Shown here: in pieces, positions 8,006 through 17,602 of the stretch
Numbering within the stretch: position 1 is the first letter of the stretch
Layout of the letters: the number at the start of each line of letters is the position of its first letter
Assembly: GCA_013360295.1 (NCBI GenBank)
Contig: JABWCL010000018.1
Span: 16,699 to 80,698 of the forward strand
Reading direction: 5' to 3'
Source: Ignavibacteriaceae bacterium
GTDB lineage: Bacteria > Bacteroidota > Ignavibacteria > Ignavibacteriales > Ignavibacteriaceae
DNA: 64,000 bases
Notes under the pieces: generated by a model
Told to the model about the DNA's origin: nothing
Seen by the model: only the letters and a program-made list of their open reading frames with translations
Database searches by the model: none
Made by a program: the position numbers and the translations under genes

Positions 8006-10132
8006 ATGAAAATATTAACCACATTAATTCTGACATTTAGCATTTCGATGATGCTGAAAGCGCAGTGGATCTGGCAGAATCCATCGCCCGAAGGGACGCA
8101 CTTAATGTCAGTTCATTTTGCTGATAGCAGCAACGGTTGGGCTGTAGGTCCCGGGGGTAAAATTTTCAAAACCACGAACGGAGGCGTATGCTGGTCCCCA
8201 CAGTCAAGCGGTACGATTTACGGTTTAGAAACAGTTTTTTTTTCTGATGTAAATATCGGTTATGCTGCTGGTAGTTATGGCACCATTTTGAAGTCAAGTG
8301 ACGGAGGTAAAACCTGGGTAAAGCTAAATAGCGGTACGACTTCCCAATTGTATTCAATTTATTTTATTTCCCCTGATACGGGTTGGGTTGTGGGTAGGAG
8401 CGGGAAAATTCTGAATACAACCGATGGGGGAATCACCTGGATATCGCAAACAAGCGGAACAACAGCTGTTTTGCGTTCAGTTCACTTTATCAATGCGAAT
8501 ATGGGGTGGTGTGCTGGCGATTTTAATTATCTTCTCAAAACAACTAATGGAGGCTCATCTTGGTCATTTTTACAAATCGGAATATTCAACGGGACGTCGG
8601 TCTATTTTATCAATGAAAATCTCGGGTGGGTGGTCGGAGGCATTGCGGAGGTCTGCAGGACTACTAACGGAGGATTGGATTGGACAACGCAAATTCTTGG
8701 GTCGGCACTAATCTCGAATTCGTATCTATTTTCGGTATTCTTTGTAAATGAAAACTCTGGTTGGGCTGTTGGCGGAGATGAATATCATGGCGGATATACC
8801 GGATGGATGTATAAAACAAGTGATGGGGGAATAACATGGAACAGGTATCCACCAATAACGATAAACTGGTTGTATTCAGTTACTTTTACGGATATAAAAA
8901 ATGGCTGGGCTGTTGGCGAGGATGGAACAGTACTTAGGACAACTGACGGGGGGATAAATTTTACTTTCCCGGATGGAACCACATTATCTTTATCTTCAGT
9001 ATACTTTGCCGATGGAAATACGGGGTGGATTGTAGCAGAAAATGGAATAATCCTCAAAACAAGTGATGGCGGCGCTAATTGGATATCGCAAACAAGCGGA
9101 ACGACCAGCCGTTTGTTTTCTGTTCAATTTACTGATGCAACCACCGGGTGGATTGTAGGACAAAATGGAATAATCCTTAAAACGAGTGATGGCGGCGCTA
9201 ATTGGGTATCGCAAACAAGCGGCGCAACCGGTTCATTGATTTCCGTTCATTTCATCAACGCAGCTACGGGATGGGCGGTAGGATATGAGGGTAAAATCCT
9301 TAAAACGAGTAATGGCGGCGAAAATTGGGTATCACAATTCAGCGGAACATCCAGATGGTTGTTTTCTGTTCACTTTGCCGATGCAAACACCGGGTGGGTT
9401 GTGGGAGAAAATGGAATAATTCTTAAAACGACTGATGGTGGCACGAGTTGGATACAACAGATAAGCGGAACGGTCGTTCCTTTATTATCAGTTGATTTCA
9501 TTGATTCTAACACTGGTTGGGTAGTAGGAAATGAGGGTAAAATCCTTAGAACGAGTAATGGCGGCGTAAACTGGATATCACAAACAAGCGGATCAACAAA
9601 ATGGTTGGCGTCAGTTCAATCAATTAATGCAAATGTTGGCTATGCTGTGGGTGAATCAGGAACTATCCTTACGACAAATGATGGGGGGGGAAATTGGATG
9701 TTACAAAATAGCGGAACCAAGAAACAATTGCGGAGTGTAAATTTTGTGGATTCCCTTATTGGGGTGGCTGTAGGAGGAAATGGTATAATTCTTAAAACAA
9801 CCAACGGCGGTGTAACTTTTATCGAAGAAAACCAAAGAACTTCGTTACAATTTGATCGGGCTCTGTCACAAAACTATCCAAATCCGTTTAACCCCTCAAC
9901 TAATATAAGATTCACCGTTCCGAGGGGCGATGATCAGCGATCAATGATCAAAGTGATTCTTAAGGTTTATGATCTGTTGGGGAGGGAGATTGCTGTCCTG
10001 GCTGATGAAGAAAAACCGCCCGGTGAATACGAGGTTGAATTCAACGCCGCGGCGTTACCGAGCGGTGTTTATGTGTACCGGCTGACTGCCGGCAGGAATG
10101 TTGAAGCGAATAAAATGATTTTGATACGTTAA
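8006..10132 (+). CDS. Secreted 14-repeat YCF48/BNR-type beta-propeller protein with T9SS domain (paralogue 1)
   Basis: 708 residues. Signal peptide MKILTTLILTFSISMMLKAQ. I count 14 repeats of about 43 residues built on GWAVGxxGxIxKTTxGGxxW, the motif of the photosystem-II assembly factor HCF136/YCF48 and related propellers. Fourteen units would suit two seven-bladed propellers. The last ~90 residues are a sorting domain. It is the first of three tandem paralogues (8006-14518) with about 24-base spacers that are nearly identical. No enzymatic residues are visible. A surface-exposed binding scaffold is the likely role. Confidence 0.85.
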   Translation: MKILTTLILTFSISMMLKAQWIWQNPSPEGTHLMSVHFADSSNGWAVGPGGKIFKTTNGGVCWSPQSSGTIYGLETVFFSDVNIGYAAGSYGTILKSSDGGKTWVKLNSGTTSQLYSIYFISPDTGWVVGRSGKILNTTDGGITWISQTSGTTAVLRSVHFINANMGWCAGDFNYLLKTTNGGSSWSFLQIGIFNGTSVYFINENLGWVVGGIAEVCRTTNGGLDWTTQILGSALISNSYLFSVFFVNENSGWAVGGDEYHGGYTGWMYKTSDGGITWNRYPPITINWLYSVTFTDIKNGWAVGEDGTVLRTTDGGINFTFPDGTTLSLSSVYFADGNTGWIVAENGIILKTSDGGANWISQTSGTTSRLFSVQFTDATTGWIVGQNGIILKTSDGGANWVSQTSGATGSLISVHFINAATGWAVGYEGKILKTSNGGENWVSQFSGTSRWLFSVHFADANTGWVVGENGIILKTTDGGTSWIQQISGTVVPLLSVDFIDSNTGWVVGNEGKILRTSNGGVNWISQTSGSTKWLASVQSINANVGYAVGESGTILTTNDGGGNWMLQNSGTKKQLRSVNFVDSLIGVAVGGNGIILKTTNGGVTFIEENQRTSLQFDRALSQNYPNPFNPSTNIRFTVPRGDDQRSMIKVILKVYDLLGREIAVLADEEKPPGEYEVEFNAAALPSGVYVYRLTAGRNVEANKMILIR
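9932..9951 (+). repeat. GATCA triplet repeat in sorting-domain linker (copy 2 of 4)
   Basis: Differs from the 7781 copy by one base (GCG instead of ACG between the first two units). Encodes DDQRSMIK. Confidence 0.7.
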
Positions 10133-10156
10133 GCCTTTAAGGGGAAGGGACCCATT

Positions 10157-12334
10157 ATGAAAATATTATCCACATTAATTCTGACATTTAGCATTTCAAT
10201 GATGCTGAACGCGCAATGGTTTTGGCAGAATCCTTTGCCGCAGGGTGATGATCTTCAGTCTGTCTTTTTTACTGATTCGGATACGGGGTGGGCTGTGGGA
10301 CCGCGCGGCAGAATTATCAAAACCACCAACGGAGGAGCTGAATGGACAAGCCAGACAAGCGGGACAAATATGGATTTGTTTTCAGTTTATTTCGTAAATT
10401 CAAATATCGGTTGGACGGTGGGAACAACCTGGGGCCCCATTACACCGGATGCGATCATCCTTAAAACCACGAATGGGGGAACAAGCTGGATCACACAAAC
10501 AATAAGCCACAATCAATTTCTGTCCTCAGTTTATTTTATTAATCCTGATACCGGCTGGGTTGCAGGTAAAAAAATATTTAGAACAACAAACGGCGGAATA
10601 GATTGGGTTCCTCAAACGGCCGATACCACCATTGGTTTCAGTTCGATCTGTTTTGCGGACGATATTACCGGCTGGGCTGTCGGAGGCACTGGGTCAATCT
10701 TCAGAACAACAAACGGAGGGGAAAGCTGGATCAGACAGTCTAGTGGTGTGACTGCTAATTTGCACTCAGTTGAATTTTCGGACGGTTATAACGGCTGGTC
10801 TGTTGGCGATTACGGGACTATCATCACAACAACAAACGGAGGAATTAGCTGGACTAAGCAAAACAGCGGGACGACCAAACCGCTTTATTCAATTCAATAT
10901 ATTAATCAAAATGCCGTTTGGGCTGTGGGCGGGGATTTTGACGGAAACAGTTACAAGGGGATACTCCTGAAGTCCACAAACAAAGGGACGAACTGGATTG
11001 CCTATGATATTAATGTAAGTGGTCATCCGTATTCAATAAGATTTTACGATAAGCTAAACGGATGGATTGTGGGGAGTAATGCAGCAATCTTAAAGACAAC
11101 AAACGGCGGAACGCATTGGTCGCCGCTCACCGTCGGCTTCAGAGACTACTTGCAATCAGTCTGTTTCGCAGATTTGATGACCGGCTGGGCTTTGGGCTCT
11201 TACGGAACAGTTGTGAAAACAACGGACGGGGGTATGAATTGGGTTCCCTTCCGTACCGATTCCCTTTATACCTTAAAGTCTATAAAGTTTTTGGACTCAG
11301 ATTATGGCTGGTGTGCAGGTGCGGGCTGGAATGGAACCACCGTCATAGGAATAATTCTCAGGACGACGAATGGAGGCATTAACTGGACGATGCAACCTTG
11401 CGGCACAGCAAAATTTTTGAATTCAGTTGATTTTATAAATCGGGATACCGGTTGGGTTGTGGGGGAAGGAGGGACAATTCTCAAGACTTCAAACGGAGGA
11501 AACACTTGGATTTCGCAGAGCAGCAATACAAATAAATTTTTAACTTCCGTTTTCTTTGCGGACAACAGTACCGTCTGGGTGGTGGGAGAAGACGGCACCA
11601 TATTAAATACAACTAATGGCGGTACTGATTGGCTCATACAGTCAAGCGGGACTCAGGCCACATTGTACTCGTGCTTTTTTGTAAACAAAAACAAGGGTTG
11701 GGCGGTTGGAGGAGATTTGTCCGGAGGCGTTTCTGCAGGAAAAATATTAATAACATCAAACGGAGGTGGTGACTGGCTGCCTCAATCTGCTGCTATCAGC
11801 CAGGCATTATACTCGGTTGCATTTATTAATGAAAATATGGGCTGGACGGCAGGAAGAGGCGGCAAAATTCTGAGAACTACCGATGGAGGAATAAATTGGA
11901 TAGCTCAGACAAGCAATACAACTAATACTTTAAACTCTATTTATTTCGCAAATGCCAGCACGGGCTGGGCAGTCGGAGAAAAGGGCACCATACTTAAAAC
12001 AACTAACGGCGGTGTAACTTTTATCGAAGAAAACCATACAACTCCGTTACAATTTGATCGGGCTCTTTCACAAAACTATCCAAATCCGTTTAATCCCTCA
12101 ACTAATATAAAATACATTGTTCCGAGGAGCGATGATCAGCGATCAATGATCAAAGTGGTTCTTAAGGTGTATGACTTGTTGGGAAGGGAGATTGCCGTCC
12201 TGGCTGATGAAGACAAAGCACCCGGCGAATACGAAGTAGAATTCAACGCCGCGGGATTGCCGAGCGGGGTTTATATGTACCGGCTGACTTCCGGCAGGAA
12301 TGTTGAAGCGAATAAAATGATTTTGATACGTTAA
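10157..12334 (+). CDS. Secreted 14-repeat YCF48/BNR-type beta-propeller protein with T9SS domain (paralogue 2)
   Basis: 725 residues, same architecture as its neighbours: signal peptide, 14 GWxVG...TTNGG units, sorting domain. Several units carry insertions in the loop after GWAVG (for example GTTWGPITPDA and GGDFDGNSYKG). The propeller part has diverged clearly from paralogues 1 and 3. The signal-peptide and sorting-domain DNA is almost the same as theirs, which points to recombination between ends. Confidence 0.85.
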   Translation: MKILSTLILTFSISMMLNAQWFWQNPLPQGDDLQSVFFTDSDTGWAVGPRGRIIKTTNGGAEWTSQTSGTNMDLFSVYFVNSNIGWTVGTTWGPITPDAIILKTTNGGTSWITQTISHNQFLSSVYFINPDTGWVAGKKIFRTTNGGIDWVPQTADTTIGFSSICFADDITGWAVGGTGSIFRTTNGGESWIRQSSGVTANLHSVEFSDGYNGWSVGDYGTIITTTNGGISWTKQNSGTTKPLYSIQYINQNAVWAVGGDFDGNSYKGILLKSTNKGTNWIAYDINVSGHPYSIRFYDKLNGWIVGSNAAILKTTNGGTHWSPLTVGFRDYLQSVCFADLMTGWALGSYGTVVKTTDGGMNWVPFRTDSLYTLKSIKFLDSDYGWCAGAGWNGTTVIGIILRTTNGGINWTMQPCGTAKFLNSVDFINRDTGWVVGEGGTILKTSNGGNTWISQSSNTNKFLTSVFFADNSTVWVVGEDGTILNTTNGGTDWLIQSSGTQATLYSCFFVNKNKGWAVGGDLSGGVSAGKILITSNGGGDWLPQSAAISQALYSVAFINENMGWTAGRGGKILRTTDGGINWIAQTSNTTNTLNSIYFANASTGWAVGEKGTILKTTNGGVTFIEENHTTPLQFDRALSQNYPNPFNPSTNIKYIVPRSDDQRSMIKVVLKVYDLLGREIAVLADEDKAPGEYEVEFNAAGLPSGVYMYRLTSGRNVEANKMILIR
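12134..12153 (+). repeat. GATCA triplet repeat in sorting-domain linker (copy 3 of 4)
   Basis: Same 20 bases as the copy at 9932; part of a longer near-identical block that continues through the end of the gene. Confidence 0.7.
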
Positions 12335-12358
12335 GCCTTTAACGGGAAGGGACCCATT

Positions 12359-14518
12359 ATGAAAATATTATCAACACTAATTATTACAATAAGCATACCG
12401 GTGTTTCTGAACGCGCAGTGGTTTTGGCAGAATCCTTTGCCGCAAGGGAACACGCTTTCCTCGGTTAAATTCATTAATGCAACTACCGGTTGGGCGGTGG
12501 GTGGTAATGGAATAATACTCAAAACTACTAATATGGGAATAAATTGGTTACCACAGAACAGCGGAACGATGAGATTTTTGCTTTCTGTTAACTTCATAGA
12601 TGCTGATACCGGATGGGCTGTAGGTGGGATGGGGACAATTCTCAAAACGACAAATGGTGGAATATCTTGGGATTCTACATTGGTTGTAAAATCGTGGGAA
12701 TTACAGTCTGTCCATTTTATTAATGGTAATATAGGGTGGATAGTGGGTGGTGACTGGAATTCAAATGCCGCGGTATTTATGAAAACAACAGACGGAGGCA
12801 TAAACTGGCTATCGCAGGCGAGTGTAATTCATAATACTTTATACTCAGTTTATTTTACGGATTATAACACCGGTTGGGCGGTGGGATATGGTGGGAAAAT
12901 TATTAAGACAACGGACGGGGGAGCTAACTGGATGTCTCAAACTAGTGGTACAACCAGATCTTTATATTCACTGATTTTTACAGATCAAAACTACGGATGG
13001 GCGATAGGGGAGCAGGGGACAATACTGAAGACGACAAATGGCGGGGCAAGCTGGACGCTGCAAACGACGAGTATAACCGATGATTTGTATGCGGTTCAAT
13101 TTGTAAACCAGAATAAAGGCTGGGCGGTGGGTTATGGAGGAATAATCGTAATGTCGACGGATGGAGGAGCGAATTGGATTTCGCAGCCAAGTGGAACCGG
13201 TAAATCTTTATATTCGGTCAATTTTTCAGATCAGGATAAAGGGACTGCTGTGGGGGGCGGCGGTACAATGCTAAGGACTACTGATGGAGGAGCAAACTGG
13301 GAATTGACATCAGGCGGGCAAAGTAACAGGCTTTCATCTGTGTATTTTGTTGATCAGAATACAGGGTGGTCTGTTGGGTGGGGTGGAACAATCCTTAAGA
13401 CAACTAACGGAGGAACAAACTGGATACCTCAGACAAGCGGCACAACACTTGATTTACAATCCGTGAGTTTTAACGATCCGAGTACCGGATGGGCTGTGGG
13501 AAAAAGTGGAATAATACTAAAAACAATAAATAGCGGAGAAAATTGGAATTCACAAACGAGCGGGACAACAAATGCTTTATACTCAGTGGATTTCAAAACC
13601 CCAAACTACGGCTGGGCTGTCGGGGGTGGAGGAGTGATCCAAAAAACAACGAACGGCGGAACAAATTGGTTATCGCGAGTAAGTGGTACTTCCAACCAAT
13701 TAAACTCTGTAAGTTTTATAGATCTGAATATCGGCTGGATTGTTGGAAAAGGTGGAGTAATTTTAAAAACAACAGATGGCGGTTCCAATTGGATAAATCA
13801 AACAAGCGGCACGTCACTGGATTTATATTCTGTGTGTACAATAGATGAGTTTACAGCTTGTGCTGTAGGCGGGGCAATAGATCATTACGGAAAATTTTTT
13901 TACATAATACTTAAGACTACTGACGGGGGAGCGAATTGGGTGAACCGGTTAAGTGGTTCACCTTATATATTTTATTCAGTTTTTTTTGCTGATCAGAATA
14001 TTGGTTGGGCTGTAGGAAACAGCAGGGGTGAACGGTATTATGAAGGAACAATCTTTAAAACAACAGATGGAGGCACAAGTTGGAGTAATCAGGTTAGCGG
14101 TACTTCAACAGATCTAAATTCAGTGTATTTTGTAGATCAGTATACCGGTTGGGCAGTCGGAAATCTGGGAGTAATTCTTAAAACAACCAACGGCGGTGTT
14201 ACTTTTATCGAAGATAAACAAACCTCATTCCCGATTACAAGTTTTGTCTTATCACAGAACTATCCAAATCCGTTTAATCCCTCAACTAATATAAAATATA
14301 CCGTTCCGAGGAGCGATGATCAGCGATCAATGATCAAAGTGGTTCTTAAGGTGTATGACTTGTTGGGAAGGGAGATTGCCGTCCTGGCTGATGAAGACAA
14401 AACGCCCGGCGAATACAAAGTAGAATTCAACGCCGCGGGATTGCCGAGCGGTGTTTATATGTATCGGCTGACTGCCGGTAATAATGTTGAAACGAAGAAA
14501 ATGATATTAATAAGATAA
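12359..14518 (+). CDS. Secreted 14-repeat YCF48/BNR-type beta-propeller protein with T9SS domain (paralogue 3)
   Basis: 719 residues with signal peptide, 14 propeller repeats and sorting domain. It is the last of the tandem set. Two late repeats carry longer loops (GGAIDHYGKFFY, GNSRGERYYEG). The sorting domain ends in KKMILIR. No strong terminator is visible directly after it. The role is presumably as for the other two, with diversified binding loops. Confidence 0.85.
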   Translation: MKILSTLIITISIPVFLNAQWFWQNPLPQGNTLSSVKFINATTGWAVGGNGIILKTTNMGINWLPQNSGTMRFLLSVNFIDADTGWAVGGMGTILKTTNGGISWDSTLVVKSWELQSVHFINGNIGWIVGGDWNSNAAVFMKTTDGGINWLSQASVIHNTLYSVYFTDYNTGWAVGYGGKIIKTTDGGANWMSQTSGTTRSLYSLIFTDQNYGWAIGEQGTILKTTNGGASWTLQTTSITDDLYAVQFVNQNKGWAVGYGGIIVMSTDGGANWISQPSGTGKSLYSVNFSDQDKGTAVGGGGTMLRTTDGGANWELTSGGQSNRLSSVYFVDQNTGWSVGWGGTILKTTNGGTNWIPQTSGTTLDLQSVSFNDPSTGWAVGKSGIILKTINSGENWNSQTSGTTNALYSVDFKTPNYGWAVGGGGVIQKTTNGGTNWLSRVSGTSNQLNSVSFIDLNIGWIVGKGGVILKTTDGGSNWINQTSGTSLDLYSVCTIDEFTACAVGGAIDHYGKFFYIILKTTDGGANWVNRLSGSPYIFYSVFFADQNIGWAVGNSRGERYYEGTIFKTTDGGTSWSNQVSGTSTDLNSVYFVDQYTGWAVGNLGVILKTTNGGVTFIEDKQTSFPITSFVLSQNYPNPFNPSTNIKYTVPRSDDQRSMIKVVLKVYDLLGREIAVLADEDKTPGEYKVEFNAAGLPSGVYMYRLTAGNNVETKKMILIR
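14318..14337 (+). repeat. GATCA triplet repeat in sorting-domain linker (copy 4 of 4)
   Basis: Same 20 bases as copies 2 and 3, in the third propeller gene. Confidence 0.7.
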
Positions 14519-14612
14519 ATTATTAATATTGACAAAATCTGATAATAAGATTAATCACTTCCTGAGATCGGAATGACTGTCATAAACTTTTTGTATCGAA
14601 AAAATATACGCA

Positions 14613-15176
14613 TTATTTCTGTGGCAAAACTGCGGCAAATTCCTTGTTTAGATTTCTTTCCTGAATTAATTCATCAAGCATCTCCTTATTAATAAGTTGA
14701 TCCTGATTTGCAAGAATTGAGCGAATGTCAGTAAGATGTTTTGATGACTCACTTTCTCGAAAAAATTCGAGTTTCTTTATTATTACATATTCCGGAGGAG
14801 CAAGGTTAATTGTTATCTTTCCTATCTCATATGACCGGTTGTTAGTAATTGCCCATAACATAAATTCATCTGTCCCGCATAGATAAATATCGGCTTTAAA
14901 TCCGGTTCTGTGGTGAATTATATTAAAATGTCCTCTGACTTGACGGCGCCGTTCTAATTCCAGAATCTCACCTGGGGGTATGTAAAAATCTTTTTTGGGA
15001 AAACCGATTTCCAGGTTGTTAATATCCTGGGGCCTTAGTAATACTATTATGTCAATATCGTGAGTTAGCCTTGGTTCTCCGTAGATAATAGATGCAATCG
15101 AACCGGTTACACAGTATTTAATATTAAGCGAATTTAGAATGTTTATGAATATTTCATACGGTTCAGGATTGTGCAT
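14613..15176 (-). CDS. Nucleotidyltransferase-fold protein
   Basis: 187 residues. The N-terminal part has the polymerase-beta-type signature VTGSIASIIYGEPRLTHDID (residues ~21-40): a GS motif followed by DID metal ligands. The rest is mixed helix with VIIKKLEFFRE. Proteins like this are often the toxin or modifying half of AbiEii/MNT-type two-gene systems, and also occur as stand-alone nucleotidyltransferases. It overlaps the 3' end of the upstream small helical gene by 14 bases, so the two are co-translated. Substrate unknown. Confidence 0.7.
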   Translation of the reverse strand: MHNPEPYEIFINILNSLNIKYCVTGSIASIIYGEPRLTHDIDIIVLLRPQDINNLEIGFPKKDFYIPPGEILELERRRQVRGHFNIIHHRTGFKADIYLCGTDEFMLWAITNNRSYEIGKITINLAPPEYVIIKKLEFFRESESSKHLTDIRSILANQDQLINKEMLDELIQERNLNKEFAAVLPQK

Positions 15177-15456
15177 ACAGGAATATCTCCTTTACTTTGT
15201 TTTCAACCTGCTCATCCGTCCATTCAGGGTGAGCGTGTTTAATCGCCGCGCGTTTTAATTTCCAGGCTGTCCTGTAAAGAGAAAATGAAAGATCAAGTTT
15301 TTCTTTTGCGGTCATTTTTCTGAAAATTGATTGCCGGTACTCTTCAGCCTGTTCCAGATATTCTTCGATATTTTTCGGTTTCATATAGCTAAAATAATAC
15401 AGTGCGTAATTGTAACAAAAGAAAAACAAGAGAGGCAGCCGCCAGGGCATTGACAT
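15163..15456 (-). CDS. Small helical protein paired with nucleotidyltransferase
   Basis: Up to 97 residues. The conserved-looking part starts at MKPKNIEEYLEQAEEYRQ and is rich in charged helix, ending HPEWTDEQVENKVKEIF. Two starts are possible. ATG 15384 gives a 73-residue soluble protein but has no clear ribosome-binding site. ATG 15456 adds 24 hydrophobic/aromatic residues and has AAAGGAGAG at good spacing. Overlap with the nucleotidyltransferase suggests a partner or antitoxin role, but this is inference from context only. Confidence 0.6.
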   Translation of the reverse strand: MSMPWRLPLLFFFCYNYALYYFSYMKPKNIEEYLEQAEEYRQSIFRKMTAKEKLDLSFSLYRTAWKLKRAAIKHAHPEWTDEQVENKVKEIFLYAQS

Positions 15457-15567
15457 AAATATTAGCTCTCCTTTCCCCTGAAAGCCGTGTTTTATACCTG
15501 CGGTAATTATGAAAAAATCATTATTATTCGGTAATCATTCAATATCAGTTTTGGTTTTGAGGCCTTT

Positions 15568-17355
15568 ATGTTAAAGAATAGCTTTTCTGTTATCAGCAAA
15601 ATATCTTTTCTTGCTTTAATCATTGTTACCCTGATTGCTGAATCTGCTTTTCCGCAGTCGCCGGATACACTGTGGACAAAGACTTTTGGCGGAAGCAATA
15701 TTGACGTCGGATACGCGGTGCAGGAGACACGCGACGGCGGATATATTATCTCCGGCTATACACGCTCTTTTGGCACCGTCAGCGGACGTAATGTATGGCT
15801 GATCAAAACCGATATTATGGGTAACCTCCAGTGGCACAATACCTTTGGGGGTAATGCGGATGATGAGGCTTACGCGGTTCAGCAGACGGCGGACGGCGGC
15901 TATATAATAGCTGGCTATACCAAATCATTTGGCTCGGGACTAATGGACGCCTACCTTATTAAAGCAGATTCGCTGGGTAACTTTGTCTGGGAGCGGATGT
16001 TCGGCGGCGCTCAGGATGATGAGGCATACGGTGTGCTTCAGGCGAGCGACGGTGGTTATATCATTGCCGGGGCCACCTCTTCATTTGGAGCGGGAAGCAG
16101 AGATGCTTTCCTGATTAAAACGGATGCAAACGGTACTGAGCTGTGGCGCAAAACATTCGGCGGATTAAGCAGCGACGGCGCAAGAAATGTACAGAAAACA
16201 TCAGACGGCGGCTTCATCCTTTCCGGCTGGACTTTCTCTTTAGGCCCCGCTGCGGTTGGCAATGCAGTTCTGTACAAGGCAGACTCACTCGGTAACCAGC
16301 AATGGGCTAAGGCTTATGGAGGCACTGATGTTGACAGAGGATTGTATGTGCAACAAACATCAGACGGCGGCTACATTTTTACGGGATACACGGCATCTGT
16401 CGGTGCCGGGAATGACGACGCCTGGGTGGTTAAGACCGATAATCTCGGCAATGAAGCCTGGAGCAAAACATTCGGCGGTACTGTCAGGGATTATGGTAAC
16501 TCAATTGCCCTTACCCCTGACGGCGGATGTATCATAACCGGTTATACCATTTCTTTCGGCGCGGGAGGAGATGACTTATGGATGATTAAACTGAATTCCA
16601 CTGGAACAGAAGAATGGCGGAAACTCCTGGGCGGAACCGCCTCAGATGTCGGATATGATATTAAAGTAACACGCGACGGCAGTTATGTAGTAACGGGGCA
16701 TACCCTCTCTTACGGGGCGGGAGTGCACGATGTATGGCTGATAAAGACCGGCTCGGTCATACCCGTAGAACTCCTTCGTTTTACCGGAGCAGTGATCAAT
16801 AACAGTATTAACCTCAGATGGTCAACCGCTTCTGAAATTAACAATAAAGAATTTGAGATACAGCGATCAGTATCAGGCGCGGCCTGCAACAGCGCTGAGG
16901 CCTGGCAAACAGCAGGCTTCATCCCCGGTAGTGGAACAACCACCGAAACACAAGATTATACATTCTCCGATAATGAACTTATCCCCGGCACATACAGGTA
17001 CCGGCTGATTCAAAAAGACTTTGACGGATCTGAGCATATCTTTTATTTAGCAGAAGCGCTTGAAGTTACTGCCGTGGCCGGATTCAGTTTGTCACAAAAC
17101 TACCCCAATCCGTTCAGCAAATCTACCCTGATATCTTACCACGTGCCTCCGGGTAAAAATCGTGAGGCGGAGTTCGTTACCTTAAAAGTGAAGAACATAT
17201 TGGGGGAGGATGTAGCGACGCTGGTGAACGAGGCAAAGTCCCCCGGAAGGCACGAAGCAGTATTTGATGCGGCGGGGCTGCCGGCGGGAATATACTTCTG
17301 CGAAATGTCAGCGGGGGAATACAAGGCTGTGAAGAAACTGATAAAGATTAAATAG
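15568..17355 (+). CDS. Secreted seven-repeat beta-propeller protein with T9SS sorting domain
   Basis: 595 residues. A signal peptide covers about 29 residues. Seven repeats of about 55 residues follow, each with (T/K)TFGG ... DGGYIIxGYT(x)SFG ... DxWLIKTDxxGN, which predicts one seven-bladed propeller (about 33-390). A fibronectin-III-like segment follows (VELLRFTGAV ... INLRWSTASE, ~395-495), then a sorting domain (QNYPNPFSKST ... LVNEAKSPGRHEA ... KKLIKIK). This repeat type is common in secreted proteins of the group. Its function is unknown. It belongs to a different propeller family from the YCF48-type genes upstream. Confidence 0.82.
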   Translation: MLKNSFSVISKISFLALIIVTLIAESAFPQSPDTLWTKTFGGSNIDVGYAVQETRDGGYIISGYTRSFGTVSGRNVWLIKTDIMGNLQWHNTFGGNADDEAYAVQQTADGGYIIAGYTKSFGSGLMDAYLIKADSLGNFVWERMFGGAQDDEAYGVLQASDGGYIIAGATSSFGAGSRDAFLIKTDANGTELWRKTFGGLSSDGARNVQKTSDGGFILSGWTFSLGPAAVGNAVLYKADSLGNQQWAKAYGGTDVDRGLYVQQTSDGGYIFTGYTASVGAGNDDAWVVKTDNLGNEAWSKTFGGTVRDYGNSIALTPDGGCIITGYTISFGAGGDDLWMIKLNSTGTEEWRKLLGGTASDVGYDIKVTRDGSYVVTGHTLSYGAGVHDVWLIKTGSVIPVELLRFTGAVINNSINLRWSTASEINNKEFEIQRSVSGAACNSAEAWQTAGFIPGSGTTTETQDYTFSDNELIPGTYRYRLIQKDFDGSEHIFYLAEALEVTAVAGFSLSQNYPNPFSKSTLISYHVPPGKNREAEFVTLKVKNILGEDVATLVNEAKSPGRHEAVFDAAGLPAGIYFCEMSAGEYKAVKKLIKIK

Positions 17356-17602
17356 TATGAATGGGGGAATAGACCACAGTTAACGCAGATAATCAGGATT
17401 TTCACAGATTTTTCTTTAACTAACTAACTGAAAAACTTCATCCCATCCCGGCAGGGTCGAGGCATCGTGCACCCAAGCGCTAATCGTCCCAGCTGTCCCA
17501 GAAGTCCCCGTACACCCAAATCGTACATCTTCACTGCACAATTTAGTTATTTTTTGTGCAATTCCAGTGAACGATTAATTTTTAACTCTTCATTCTTAAT
17601 TC

